Notes under the pieces: generated by a model | What the model saw: the letters and a program-made list of their open reading frames with translations, nothing else | Told to the model about the DNA's origin: nothing | Databases searched by the model: none | Position numbers and translations under genes: made by a program | In this document: positions 9,596 through 17,953 of the stretch, in pieces | Position numbering within the stretch: position 1 is the stretch's first letter | Layout: every line of letters begins with the position of its first letter | Assembly: GCF_002216855.1 (NCBI RefSeq) | Contig: NZ_CP022355.1 | Coordinates: forward strand, 1,344,695-1,408,694 | Direction of reading: 5' to 3' | Source: Paraphotobacterium marinum | GTDB taxonomy: Bacteria; Pseudomonadota; Gammaproteobacteria; Enterobacterales; Vibrionaceae | DNA: 64,000 bases

Positions 9596-10408
9596 TTAGT
9601 CGGAGTTTGATAAACCCATAGGATTTCTTGTGATATCCATTCCTAACCATTTCAGAGAAATTTGGGTAAGTTTCCCATTATCTCTCATTTGAGATAATGC
9701 TTTATCAACAATTAGCTTAAGTTGACGCCCTTGTTCATCTCTGCGAAAAGGGTATGCTTTTTTAAATGTTTCAATGGGTGGACCAAGTAACTTTAAAGGC
9801 AGATTAAAATGGTTTATATATACAACAGCCTCATTTCTTTCCATGACGTACGCATCGGCATAGTCAAGTTTCACAATGTTTTTTAAATTATCAACTCTCA
9901 ATGGTGTAATTTTTAAATTTAAGTTATGCTCTTGGTTTAATCGGCTTAACACCAAATTGGAGTCAGAAATTGTATCGGCAACAATACGTCTATTTTTTAA
10001 ATCTTTAATATTATGATAATGACTTGTATTTTTGACAAAAACTTGATCTGCATCATAAGTATAAGGAGTTGAAAAAAAATAGTTAGATTCTCTTTTTGGA
10101 GTTAAAGTTACTTGGTTGGCTATCGTATCAATTTTTTTGTCGTTTAATAATTTAAATGAATTAGAAAAACTGGAAAGCACAAATTTTATTTGGCGATGAC
10201 TTGTTTTTCCAATTTCTTTCCAAATATCTACTTCAAACCCCTGAATATGACCTGCTTTTTTGAAGTTAAATGGGTAATAATGACTAGATAAACCAACTTT
10301 AATTGTTTCTGAGTTAACATTTAATGAAATAATCAAGCCAATTGTTATTAATAATAAATAAATGTTTTTTTGTAATTTCACGATGAAATACCTAAAAAGT
10401 GAAAGCAA
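9596..10408 (-). CDS. Periplasmic solute-binding protein, family 3 (amino-acid type)
   Basis: Probable periplasmic substrate-binding protein of the amino-acid ABC type (SBP_bac_3). An N-terminal hydrophobic segment (IYLLLITIGLIISLNVNS) acts as signal peptide; the mature domain begins ETIKVGLSSHYYPFNFKK. The family core GFEVDIWKEIGK and the second-lobe segments DTIANQVTLTPKRESNYFFS (recall TPERA) and GKLTQISLKWLG near the C-terminus are visible. Length is 270 residues, normal for the family. No permease or ATPase gene is adjacent, so it may serve a distant transporter or act as a sensor-type orphan. The ligand cannot be assigned. Confidence 0.8.
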   Translation of the reverse strand: MLSLFRYFIVKLQKNIYLLLITIGLIISLNVNSETIKVGLSSHYYPFNFKKAGHIQGFEVDIWKEIGKTSHRQIKFVLSSFSNSFKLLNDKKIDTIANQVTLTPKRESNYFFSTPYTYDADQVFVKNTSHYHNIKDLKNRRIVADTISDSNLVLSRLNQEHNLNLKITPLRVDNLKNIVKLDYADAYVMERNEAVVYINHFNLPLKLLGPPIETFKKAYPFRRDEQGRQLKLIVDKALSQMRDNGKLTQISLKWLGMDITRNPMGLSNSD

Positions 10409-10767
10409 ACATTTAAGTGCTGTCAGCGAGGAGATTAGTCTTATGCCTAATGAAGATAATCCTATTTTTTTGTGTTAATCATATTTTATCCATTTCCTTT
10501 TTTATTAAACTAGCATCATAAAGAGTAACTATTCACGTAAAAAGGACTTATGTCCTTGATATTAAATATCATTTTGATAATTAATGTTTTATTATATGCA
10601 TTAGTCACTTTAAGACTGAACCATTGAAAAAGTGGAAAGGTCATGAAGGTAGTAATTATTAACTCAAAGGGAAAACAGTACCTTAGATTATCTTAGCTAC
10701 GCACTCTCCATCAATAATTGGTGGAAGAAACAATATGTATGTGCCTATGAACAAAGGTAGGTAGTTT
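10409..10767. other. Intergenic region between the solute-binding gene and the DUF4435 gene
   Basis: About 360 bases with no convincing gene. A GAGGAG followed by an 11-codon frame at 10443 is too short to call. The right part (from about 10600) has visibly higher GC, like the DUF4435 gene it precedes, so the boundary of the acquired segment probably lies in here. I saw no ATPase fragment and no tRNA or direct repeat. Confidence 0.4.
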
Positions 10768-11661
10768 ATGTATGAAATACCTAAGAGATCGGATGCGGCT
10801 AATCAAAGTGTTGGACTTTTTTATCGAGATCTTCAAGATATCGAGATTTATGTCGAAGATGTTAATGCAGAGGCTATTTATACAGAACTTTTGACTCGTG
10901 CTACAGGTGGTAGAGTTAAGATTAAAAAAGTTATTTCATTAGCTGGACGTGAAAATGTTGTTGAGATGTGTCAGCAGTATAAAGAAGAGTTTCCAGCTTT
11001 GTTTATTATTGATGGTGACCTAGATTTACTTCTCGATGAAAGAGAGGGACCTTTTGCACGATTGTTTCAGCACCGTTTATATTGTTTAGAAAACTACCTA
11101 TTTTGTCAAAATGCTAGTGCTGAACTTTTGAGAGACTCCTCGGGAAGGTTACTTAAACACAAAGCAGTAGATTTGCTAGAATGGGATAACTTTACGGCGA
11201 ATATTACTCCTACGTTGCTTGAGTTATTTAAAGTGTACGCTGTTTCATGGAAGGCTTTGGAAGAGGATCGAATTAAAACTGTTTCACGTCGTTATCATAC
11301 AATGTGTACGCAACAGAGAAACCCTAGTCGTTGGGACTTGTGCTCGACTAAAGTTCAGATAGTAATAGATGAGATTAAAGATCGAGTGCTTAATGTTATT
11401 ACTCAAGAGCGATATCAAGAAATTTATGACTCGGTTTCGGGCACTATTGCATCACTTGCTTCGCCCTTGTGTGCCATTTCTGGAAAAGATTACCTACTCA
11501 AGGCATTGCGTGAGTATCTGGAATTGAAGGGAGCTAAATATAGTTGTGATGATGGTTTTAAATTCAAACTAGCACGGTATTGCGATATAGAGCCATTAGC
11601 AGAGCTTAGTAATGCGATTATATACACAGTAAATGAAGGTTCTTACTTTCAAGATTCTTAA
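10768..11661 (+). CDS. DUF4435 (TOPRIM-like) protein, orphan
   Basis: A 297-residue cytoplasmic protein of the DUF4435 type. The N-terminal half shows the TOPRIM-like pattern: an acidic strand-helix start YVEDVNAEAIYTELL (Glu at about residue 32), then FIIDGDLDLLLD with the DxD metal ligands (about residue 81), and LYCLENYLF, the typical DUF4435 signature. The family includes OLD-like nucleases, and the effector AriB of PARIS anti-phage systems is a DUF4435 protein paired with an ATPase; here no ATPase gene is next to it. Base composition is clearly more GC-rich than the surroundings, suggesting transfer. The start ATG 10768 follows AAAGGTAGG. Defence function is inference from the family only. 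Confidence 0.7.
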   Translation: MYEIPKRSDAANQSVGLFYRDLQDIEIYVEDVNAEAIYTELLTRATGGRVKIKKVISLAGRENVVEMCQQYKEEFPALFIIDGDLDLLLDEREGPFARLFQHRLYCLENYLFCQNASAELLRDSSGRLLKHKAVDLLEWDNFTANITPTLLELFKVYAVSWKALEEDRIKTVSRRYHTMCTQQRNPSRWDLCSTKVQIVIDEIKDRVLNVITQERYQEIYDSVSGTIASLASPLCAISGKDYLLKALREYLELKGAKYSCDDGFKFKLARYCDIEPLAELSNAIIYTVNEGSYFQDS

Positions 11662-11667
11662 TTGCAT

Positions 11668-11685
11668 GCCAGTTTTCGAGCTGGC
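11668..11685 (+). terminator. Terminator-like hairpin after the DUF4435 gene
   Basis: GCCAG (11668-11672) pairs with CTGGC (11681-11685) seven bases after the stop codon, with further weak pairs inside the loop. It is followed by CTCTTTGTT. A short but GC-rich stem in an AT-rich genome; likely the transcript end. Confidence 0.5.
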
Positions 11686-12221
11686 CTCTTTGTTCATTTA
11701 AAAGTACTAACAAAGAAAGGCAAGGGATGGACTTTGTGCCTAGACTCTACCTAAGTTAATTCGTGTTTTTCCAAATCAGCAAAGACATTGACTCACTTTT
11801 GTCCACATGTGAGCTATCTTGCATGGTTATCTCAAATAAAGCTGAGTGCCTAAGATGCTTTTGTCCAAAAAAGGGGATGGCTATCTTGACGTTGGTATAA
11901 AAAATGCGTTAAATATATCTAAGAATACTGATTCGTTAAATAAGTCATCATTTACTATTAGTTCACGAATTAGCCCATTTTTGCTCATATCAGATTATTA
12001 AAAGAGGATTACTGGTATGTGGTGTGTGACATATCTATTACTTGTTGATTTGTTATCTTATAGGCTAATTAAAAAGGGAGATTAATCTTAACCCATAACT
12101 TCATAATGCATTATAACTTTATATTTTACATATTTTAACGACAATAAAATTAGATATATCAAACTAAATAAATCTATTAAAAACAAAACCCCCTTTTTTA
12201 AATTTTTTTAAAAATTAAAGC
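11686..12221. other. Gene-free region after the DUF4435 gene
   Basis: No reading frame of note on either strand. The first 200 bases (to about 11890) are more GC-rich than the rest and resemble the composition of the DUF4435 gene, so they may be decayed remainder of the same acquired segment. From about 11900 the composition returns to the local AT-rich norm. No repeat, tRNA or integrase fragment was recognised. Confidence 0.35.
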
Positions 12222-12638
12222 CTATAAATTATCTGTATTTACATTTATTAATTTACTTAAAATAGCATTCAAGGTGTTCATTTCAATTTCAGATAAACTT
12301 TTAGAAATATCTGTAAAAAAATTATGATATGTACCAACTATAAAATCCTCCAGGCTTAAGCTTTTAGGAGACAAATTAACATTTACTGATCTGTTGTCAT
12401 TAGGATCAACTTGTTTTACTATAAATCCGTCTCTAATCATTCGCTTAATGGTGATTGAGAGTGTTGGTTGAGAAATGTTTAATTTTTTAATTAGTTCGGA
12501 TTGTTTAATGTTTCTTGAACGATAAATTTCAATTAATATCTGAGAGTAGGCCAAAGTTACTCCATGTTGTTTTAACTTTTTTTCTAACTTAGACATGTAG
12601 ATTTGATTAAGGTTTTTTAACAATTGATATGTTTCCAC
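12222..12638 (-). CDS. MarR-family transcriptional regulator
   Basis: A 138-residue winged-helix repressor-type protein. Helix-turn-helix and wing are visible in IKQSELIKKLNISQPTLSIT, IKRMIRDGFIVKQVDPNDNR and SVNVNLSPKS; the flanking helices that form the MarR dimer interface are at both ends. It reads divergently from the flavoprotein/dikinase pair across 555 bases. Paired GCATGCTAT motifs lie 35-66 bases upstream of its start codon, probable autoregulatory operators. The inducing ligand is unknown; candidates are whatever the neighbouring MFS and enzyme genes handle. Confidence 0.85.
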   Translation of the reverse strand: METYQLLKNLNQIYMSKLEKKLKQHGVTLAYSQILIEIYRSRNIKQSELIKKLNISQPTLSITIKRMIRDGFIVKQVDPNDNRSVNVNLSPKSLSLEDFIVGTYHNFFTDISKSLSEIEMNTLNAILSKLINVNTDNL

Positions 12639-12672
12639 TATGGCTCCTCAATAAAAGAAAAGTTGCATTCTT

Positions 12673-12704
12673 ATAGCATGCTATGTAAAAACATTGCATG
12701 CTAT
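12673..12704. promoter_or_regulatory. Candidate MarR operators
   Basis: ATAGCATGCTAT (12673-12684) is a perfect 12-bp palindrome. A second copy of its right part, GCATGCTAT, lies at 12696-12704, spaced 20 bases from the first GCATGCTAT. This is two helical turns and therefore the same DNA face. They lie between the marR start (12638) and the divergent genes. The position and palindromic form fit MarR-dimer sites; binding is inferred. Confidence 0.5.
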
Positions 12705-13193
12705 ACAAAATAGTTATATTTGTGACTTATGTTAATTTTAGTGTTATGAATATGAGGAGTTGGACATACTAAATAAATTTTTATAAGATATGTTTAATTA
12801 TAAAAATAAAAAAATTGAACATTAAAAAGGACTTTATAAAAATGAATTATCTTTGCTCGAATTCTTACCTGAATAGCTTTATCCATGTTTTAAAAAATAT
12901 AACTTATTTGTAATTCCCTTAATCATTAGAAAAACTATTTTTATTGTTTTTTCTAAATTCATTACTTATTGTTGATTTTGTTTAACTGTAAAAGGAATTT
13001 ATTATGAGTTTTTTCAAGCTAATCTCATTGTTAATTTTTATTAATATATTAATACTTACATCTCTGTATCTTTTGCTATGACTTTTGTTTATGATTTTTT
13101 TAAATAAAGACTTTATATTTTATATTAGAGGATAGTGCGTTAATAATAATTTGTTTTATACTCAATAATGTATACCTTTTGGAATTAACGCCA
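12705..13193. other. Intergenic region between MarR gene and flavoprotein gene
   Basis: About 490 AT-rich bases. It contains a 23-codon frame at 12842 (MNYLCSNSYLNSF..., weak AAAGGA site) and a 25-codon hydrophobic frame at 13004 listed separately. No other palindromes or repeats stood out. It is unusually long for a promoter region in this genome and could carry a leader transcript. Confidence 0.35.
13004..13081 (+). CDS. Possible 25-residue membrane peptide
   Basis: ATG 13004 is preceded by AAAAGGAATTT, a good ribosome site, and opens MSFFKLISLLIFINILILTS followed by LYLLL and TGA. The peptide is a single hydrophobic helix with one Lys, the typical form of small membrane proteins. In sequence this AT-rich, poly-Leu/Ile frames also arise by chance, so the call rests on the ribosome site and the clean start/stop only. 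Confidence 0.25.
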   Translation: MSFFKLISLLIFINILILTSLYLLL

Positions 13194-13700
13194 ATGGATA
13201 AAAAAAAATATAATCTGATCAATGAACATAAATTTGAGTTTCCCAAAAAAGTAGATCATTTAAAATTTATTGATCTAATTAAAAACCAAGAATTTGGTGT
13301 CCTGACGACATCTTTTAATAACAATCCTTATTCAACACTTGTTGCTTTTATTTTTGATGAAAGGGCAAATAGTGTTTTTTTTGTGACATCGCATTACACT
13401 AGAAAATTTCAATATATTGAATCAAACAATAAAGTATCATTTTTTGTCGACAATAGGGATATATCTGAAAATTTTATTCACATAAACACAGTATGCATTC
13501 AAGGTGCAGTAAATATAATTAAAAATATTTCAAAAGTAGCATACATAAAGCAACTGATTACAGACAAATATCCATATTTAAATGAATTATGTACTTCAAA
13601 AGCATGTGTTACTCTAAAGATACAAATTAAAGAAATTTTTTTTGTTACGAAAGTTCATGAGGTCCAACAAGTGAGTATCAATGTAAATGATAGGAAATAA
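13194..13700 (+). CDS. Pyridoxamine 5'-phosphate oxidase-like flavoprotein
   Basis: About 168 residues with the split-barrel FMN-binding fold: FGVLTTSFNNNPYSTLVAFI at the N-terminus, SVFFVTSHYTRKFQYIESNN (flavin-phosphate binding region) and VSFFVDNRD. Members reduce or oxidise small molecules or haem/flavins; substrate unknown here. I prefer ATG 13194 over TTG 13179. Its last codons (GTAAATGATAGGAAATAA) contain the start of the next gene, a 14-base overlap, so the two are translated together. This coupling to a PEP-utilising dikinase-like enzyme suggests that both act on the same substrate. Confidence 0.7.
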   Translation: MDKKKYNLINEHKFEFPKKVDHLKFIDLIKNQEFGVLTTSFNNNPYSTLVAFIFDERANSVFFVTSHYTRKFQYIESNNKVSFFVDNRDISENFIHINTVCIQGAVNIIKNISKVAYIKQLITDKYPYLNELCTSKACVTLKIQIKEIFFVTKVHEVQQVSINVNDRK

Positions 13701-15846
13701 AGCAAAAAATTTACTCTATCTTGAGAATGATCAAAAAATTAATGTGCCAAAATTTATGATTTTATCATCAAAATATTATTGGGATTTCATCAACGAAAAT
13801 CATCTGAAAAATAAAATAAACTATGAAGTTTACCGAAAATCATTTAGTTTTCTTAGGTGGGAAGAGAAATGGGATTGCGCCTTTAGAATTAAAAACCTAT
13901 TTTTAAATAGTAATATATCCAATTCAACACAAATTAAACTTGATAAATTAATATCCCAAAACAAGATTAATTTTCCTATAATTGTAAGATCTTCATCTGA
14001 ATGTGAGGATTCTGATAAATTAAGTTTTGCTGGAATTTTCGAGTCAATCAGCAATTGTCTTAATTTAGAGGATATTAAAAATGCAATTATCAAAGTCTAC
14101 AGTTCTTTATGGTCTGATAAAACATTACTTTTTAAAGACGAGCTTAATCTAGATGTTGAAAAAAGTTTTATGTCAATAATTATACAAGAGCAAATAATAT
14201 CTCATTATTCAGGAGTTACATTCACTACAAATCCAAATCATAACGGAACTAATACTATGATTGTAGAAGTATGTCCTGGAGGTGATTTTCAAAAACAAAA
14301 TATAATAACATTGTATTTTGATAAAAAAAACATGAACATTACAAGTAATGGTATTTATTATGATAGCTCAGTTTATGATAGTAATTATATTCAAAATATT
14401 TGTTCATTATTAAAAAAACACATTAAATTATTTAATTATATTGAACAAAAATTTAAAATTCCCATGGATATTGAGTGGGTAATAAAAGACGAACAAATTT
14501 ATGTAGTACAAGCTAGGCCTATAACAATTCAAAATAAGTTAACAAATGAAAAATCCGAAATCATTGATTTATCTTGCATGTCCGAAGAAACAAAAAGATC
14601 TTGGTATCTTACACTCACCCTTAAACGTGGTGAGTTATTCAAACTCTACGATGAAATAAGAACTATTATAATTCCAGACTTAAAAAAAACTGGTGAACTT
14701 TTTTCTAGTATTGATTTATCTAAATGCAATGATAATGATCTTGTGAGAGAATTTTATAGGAGGATTAAGACAATAGAAAAATGGAGAATTTTATACATAA
14801 AAAAACTAATTCCTTTTGCTCATGGTGTTAGAGAGTTTGCAACTTATTATTCTGAAATAATTAAACCAAGAGACTTTTACGAATTTATTAACCTCTTAGA
14901 ATCGAAACCAAGGATATCTTCCTACAGGAGAAGCTCTATTTATAAATTAAGTCTTTTGATTGACTCTGATTTGTCTGAATTAATAAAAGAATTTTTATGC
15001 TCTAAATCTAAAAGGTTAAATAATAAATACATAGCAGAATTCAAGAATAAATTTAATATTTTTTATCTCTCTTACATAAAGCTAAAGGAAGACTATTTCG
15101 ATATATCCTTTGAACATGAAAGATGGACTGACAGAGATGATATCATACTAAAAATATTACTTAATTATAAAGAAAACCCTGAAAAGTTTTCCATATCAAA
15201 AATAAATAAAGACCTTCTAAGAAATTACTTCAGACTTGCTAATAACTTTGATGAAGCATATAAATTGCTGAAAGTAGGAAGATTAAGTTGGCAAATTAGA
15301 GATGATGATAACTTATTACTATCTAAGATAGAAAGCCAATTAATTAGTGCATTTAATGAAATTAAATTGAGATATCAAAATAAAAAAAGTGAAATTTTTG
15401 AAAATGCGATATCTGACATGTATAAATATCAGGGAAATTCTCTAGTTCCATCAACTACTAATAATAAAAAGAAATCTGAGACTAAAAATAATGAAATAAT
15501 TGTTGGTCGACAGCTAAGAGGGCAGCCAGCTGTTGCTGGTTTAAATCATGGTTATGCAAGAATAATTGAGAACTTTGAAGATTTAAAAAAGTTTCAAGTT
15601 GGTGAGATTATTGTTTGTGAAGCAATAGATCCAACCATGACACAGATCATACCGTTTTGTAACGGCGTTATTGAGCAAAGGGGAGGAATGCTAATTCATG
15701 GTGTTATTATTGCCCGAGAACTAAAGATTCCATGTGTAACAGGAGTCCATAAATTAGATAGTTTTATAAACAATGGAGACTACCTAACAATTGACGGTGA
15801 TGTAGGTTTAGTAATTAACCATGGTAATGATAGAAAAATACTGTAA
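13687..15846 (+). CDS. PEP synthase/pyruvate phosphate dikinase-like phosphotransferase
   Basis: A 719-residue phosphotransferase with the architecture of rifampin phosphotransferase and PEP-synthase-like enzymes. Residues 1-285: ATP-grasp-type PPDK N-domain (FPIIVRSSSECEDSDKLSFA, MSIIIQEQI, MDIEWVIKDEQIYVVQARPI). Residues about 300-600: a divergent central domain, presumably substrate binding. Residues about 625-719: PEP-utiliser phosphohistidine domain, with the phosphate-carrying His in GGMLIHGVIIARELKIPCVT (about residue 670). The C-terminal PEP/pyruvate barrel of true PPDK is absent, so the enzyme probably moves the beta-phosphate of ATP onto a small molecule. It could modify an antibiotic or a metabolite. 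It overlaps the preceding flavoprotein gene. Confidence 0.8.
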   Translation: MIGNKAKNLLYLENDQKINVPKFMILSSKYYWDFINENHLKNKINYEVYRKSFSFLRWEEKWDCAFRIKNLFLNSNISNSTQIKLDKLISQNKINFPIIVRSSSECEDSDKLSFAGIFESISNCLNLEDIKNAIIKVYSSLWSDKTLLFKDELNLDVEKSFMSIIIQEQIISHYSGVTFTTNPNHNGTNTMIVEVCPGGDFQKQNIITLYFDKKNMNITSNGIYYDSSVYDSNYIQNICSLLKKHIKLFNYIEQKFKIPMDIEWVIKDEQIYVVQARPITIQNKLTNEKSEIIDLSCMSEETKRSWYLTLTLKRGELFKLYDEIRTIIIPDLKKTGELFSSIDLSKCNDNDLVREFYRRIKTIEKWRILYIKKLIPFAHGVREFATYYSEIIKPRDFYEFINLLESKPRISSYRRSSIYKLSLLIDSDLSELIKEFLCSKSKRLNNKYIAEFKNKFNIFYLSYIKLKEDYFDISFEHERWTDRDDIILKILLNYKENPEKFSISKINKDLLRNYFRLANNFDEAYKLLKVGRLSWQIRDDDNLLLSKIESQLISAFNEIKLRYQNKKSEIFENAISDMYKYQGNSLVPSTTNNKKKSETKNNEIIVGRQLRGQPAVAGLNHGYARIIENFEDLKKFQVGEIIVCEAIDPTMTQIIPFCNGVIEQRGGMLIHGVIIARELKIPCVTGVHKLDSFINNGDYLTIDGDVGLVINHGNDRKIL

Positions 15847-15949
15847 AGCTAATTTTTTAATACAAATACTAAAAAATCAATACCATGAAATAGACATTGA
15901 TGAAAGTTATAAAGTTATTTAGAAATATCGCATGCAATTAATAAATTAT

Positions 15950-16864
15950 TTAATCCCATCTTTGTATTCCCAATAATTTTTTTCCAAGACTATTTAACTC
16001 TGCTCTTGGATATTTTGTCTGCTCCCAATTACGAGGATCTTTAGAAAAAGCAAGTCCATCTGGAGCAATTCTTTTTTTCCAGGATTTTATTCTAATATAT
16101 CTAGTAGCTATATCATTTTCTTTAGCTGGCATCATAGCGATATACTGTGCTAAACGCACTTTATTAGAGATATTTGGTCTAATTCCATGAGGTAATAAAC
16201 TATTAAATATCAATAGGTCACCAGCCTTCATTGAAATAAATTCAACGTCAAAACCTTTTAAATCAGGTTTATAAGGATCTCTATCAATGGGTTGTTCTTT
16301 TCGCCATGATTCCAATTCACGATATAGCTTTGGTACACATTGAAATCCCCCTATATTTTCATTGGTATCCGATAATGCTAAAATACCTTGTACATTAACT
16401 GGAAGAGATGGTAACGATGTATCGACATCCCAATGAATAAAACCTTTATGAGCTCTGTTTTCTTTATTTGGTGGATTTAAATTTGCACGGTCGATAGTTA
16501 CCCAAAGTTTTTCTTGGTCCCAAATATCTACAAATGCATTATATATAGATGGGTTTTGTCTATTATCCCAAAGTATTTGGTTGTTATAACATTCCACCAT
16601 ACCTAAATTATTTAATTCAGTCATTCCATAATGATGACGTTGAGCTTGAGTCCAAGTAGATTCATCATTAGGATCCATCTCTTGATATTCCCACAAAAAT
16701 TTTTCAGTTTTATTTATTGTAGATTGATCAATCACTTTAGGTATAATAACGTAACCGTTATGCTTCCAAAAAGCAAATTGCTTTTCAGTTAAAATTCTCA
16801 ATGGTAGTGACTTATTTATTTCTTGAAGGGGAGTACTCTTATTATTTAAAATATTATTTCTCAT
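15950..16864 (-). CDS. Phytanoyl-CoA dioxygenase (PhyH) family Fe(II)/2-oxoglutarate oxygenase
   Basis: A 304-residue PhyH-type dioxygenase. The Fe(II) ligands are visible as HWD in KGFIHWDVDTSLP (about residue 145) and the distal His in FNSLLPHGIRPN (about 226), which is followed by the Arg/Ser pattern for 2-oxoglutarate (RLAQYI). The N-terminal FAFWKHNGYVIIPKVI matches family starts. It converges on the dikinase-like gene (104 bases between stops) and diverges from a broken AraC gene. In natural-product and phosphonate pathways such enzymes hydroxylate small molecules. Substrate unknown. Confidence 0.8.
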   Translation of the reverse strand: MRNNILNNKSTPLQEINKSLPLRILTEKQFAFWKHNGYVIIPKVIDQSTINKTEKFLWEYQEMDPNDESTWTQAQRHHYGMTELNNLGMVECYNNQILWDNRQNPSIYNAFVDIWDQEKLWVTIDRANLNPPNKENRAHKGFIHWDVDTSLPSLPVNVQGILALSDTNENIGGFQCVPKLYRELESWRKEQPIDRDPYKPDLKGFDVEFISMKAGDLLIFNSLLPHGIRPNISNKVRLAQYIAMMPAKENDIATRYIRIKSWKKRIAPDGLAFSKDPRNWEQTKYPRAELNSLGKKLLGIQRWD

Positions 16865-17102
16865 ATTAACCTCAATTTATATTTTAATTTATTTTTATTT
16901 ATTATTATTGAAATTTTTTGGAAAAGTTATTTTAAAAAAATCAAATATCAGTACTATTAGCTCAATTGTCTAAAAATAAATATAATTCAATAATTACAGC
17001 CGAACTATTTAGATAATTAAGATCATACTTGTGATAAAAAAATATTAATCTATGGTACTATAATTTTCTTAATAGATTTAGCAACACAATAAAGAAATAA
17101 AC

Positions 17103-17679
17103 ATGCATATCTTTTTTGAGAATTTACAATACGAACTTAATAGCTCTTGTAAATTAAAAATTAGAAACTTAGAATCAATTCCATTTAAGTGGCACTTTCA
17201 TCCACAATACGAATTAACCTTAACTTTAAATAGTCATGGTCAACGATATGTTAATGATAGTATTACAGATTATTCAAACTTCGATTTAACTTTATTAGGA
17301 CCTAATATCCCACATACATGGCATTCGTATAATAGATACGACCATAATAAGCCACATAAAGTATATGTCCTTTGGTTTAATCAAAGCTGGATAGAACAAG
17401 TCATAATCAATTACTATTAATGATTTGGCTGAAAAAGTCTGTATGAGTAATAGCACTTTAACCAGATTTTTTAAAAAGAATATGGGGCAAACAATTAGTA
17501 ATTATATAAATCAGGTTAGAATAGGAAAAGTTTGTTCTTTATTGATTCGGACTGATAGACCTATAGACATAATTATTCAAAGTTGTGGATTTAACAATCA
17601 ATCTAACTTTAATCGTCTCTTTAAAAAATACAAATTTATATCACCAAAGGATTTTAGGTATAAGTATAAAAGAAAATAA
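17103..17679 (+). pseudogene. AraC-family regulator with internal deletion
   Basis: The first part (17103-17420) encodes a cupin sensor domain with FKWHFHPQYELTLTLNSHGQ, LLGPNIPHTWHS and VLWFNQSW, characteristic of AraC regulators. The second part, in another frame (17410-17679), encodes the two HTH motifs: NDLAEKVCMSNSTLTRFFKK and IIIQSCGFNNQSNFNRLFKK. In the intact family about 80-100 residues separate the two; here they abut, so an internal segment with the linker was lost and the frame was shifted. This is genuine decay, unlike the one-base homopolymer breaks elsewhere. It diverges from the PhyH gene and may once have controlled it. Confidence 0.8.
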
Positions 17680-17708
17680 CAACAACTTCTTCAAACCAAA
17701 CTATTCGC

Positions 17709-17787
17709 ATAATGTATATTATGTTAAATAAGGTATTGTAATGGCCACTCTTCCCTGTGTTTTTAACATAATTCGCTATTTAACATA
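17709..17787. repeat. Inverted-repeat cluster upstream of the MFS gene
   Basis: TATGTTAAATA (17720-17730) is repeated inverted as TATTTAACATA (17777-17787). CATAAT-GTAT-ATTATG (17709-17724) is itself a dyad overlapping the first arm. The AATTCGC and AGGTA(A/T)TG motifs also recur nearby. The cluster lies between the AraC remnant and the MFS start 170 bases downstream and may be regulator binding sites or the ends of a decayed element. Confidence 0.35.
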
Positions 17788-17953
17788 AAATAGGTAATGT
17801 ACACCAATATTTAGCTTTGTTTTAAAGTAACCTATAATATTCTATAACCCAACTAATAATAGTTATTAAATACATTTTAATAAATATATCTTAAAAACTA
17901 ATAAAATTAATATTATGATGCTTTAATAAAGTTAATAAAAACAAGGAACAATC

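Noticed and set aside
10409-10767. ATPase partner of the DUF4435 gene
   Set aside because: All frames checked lack Walker motifs and are short.
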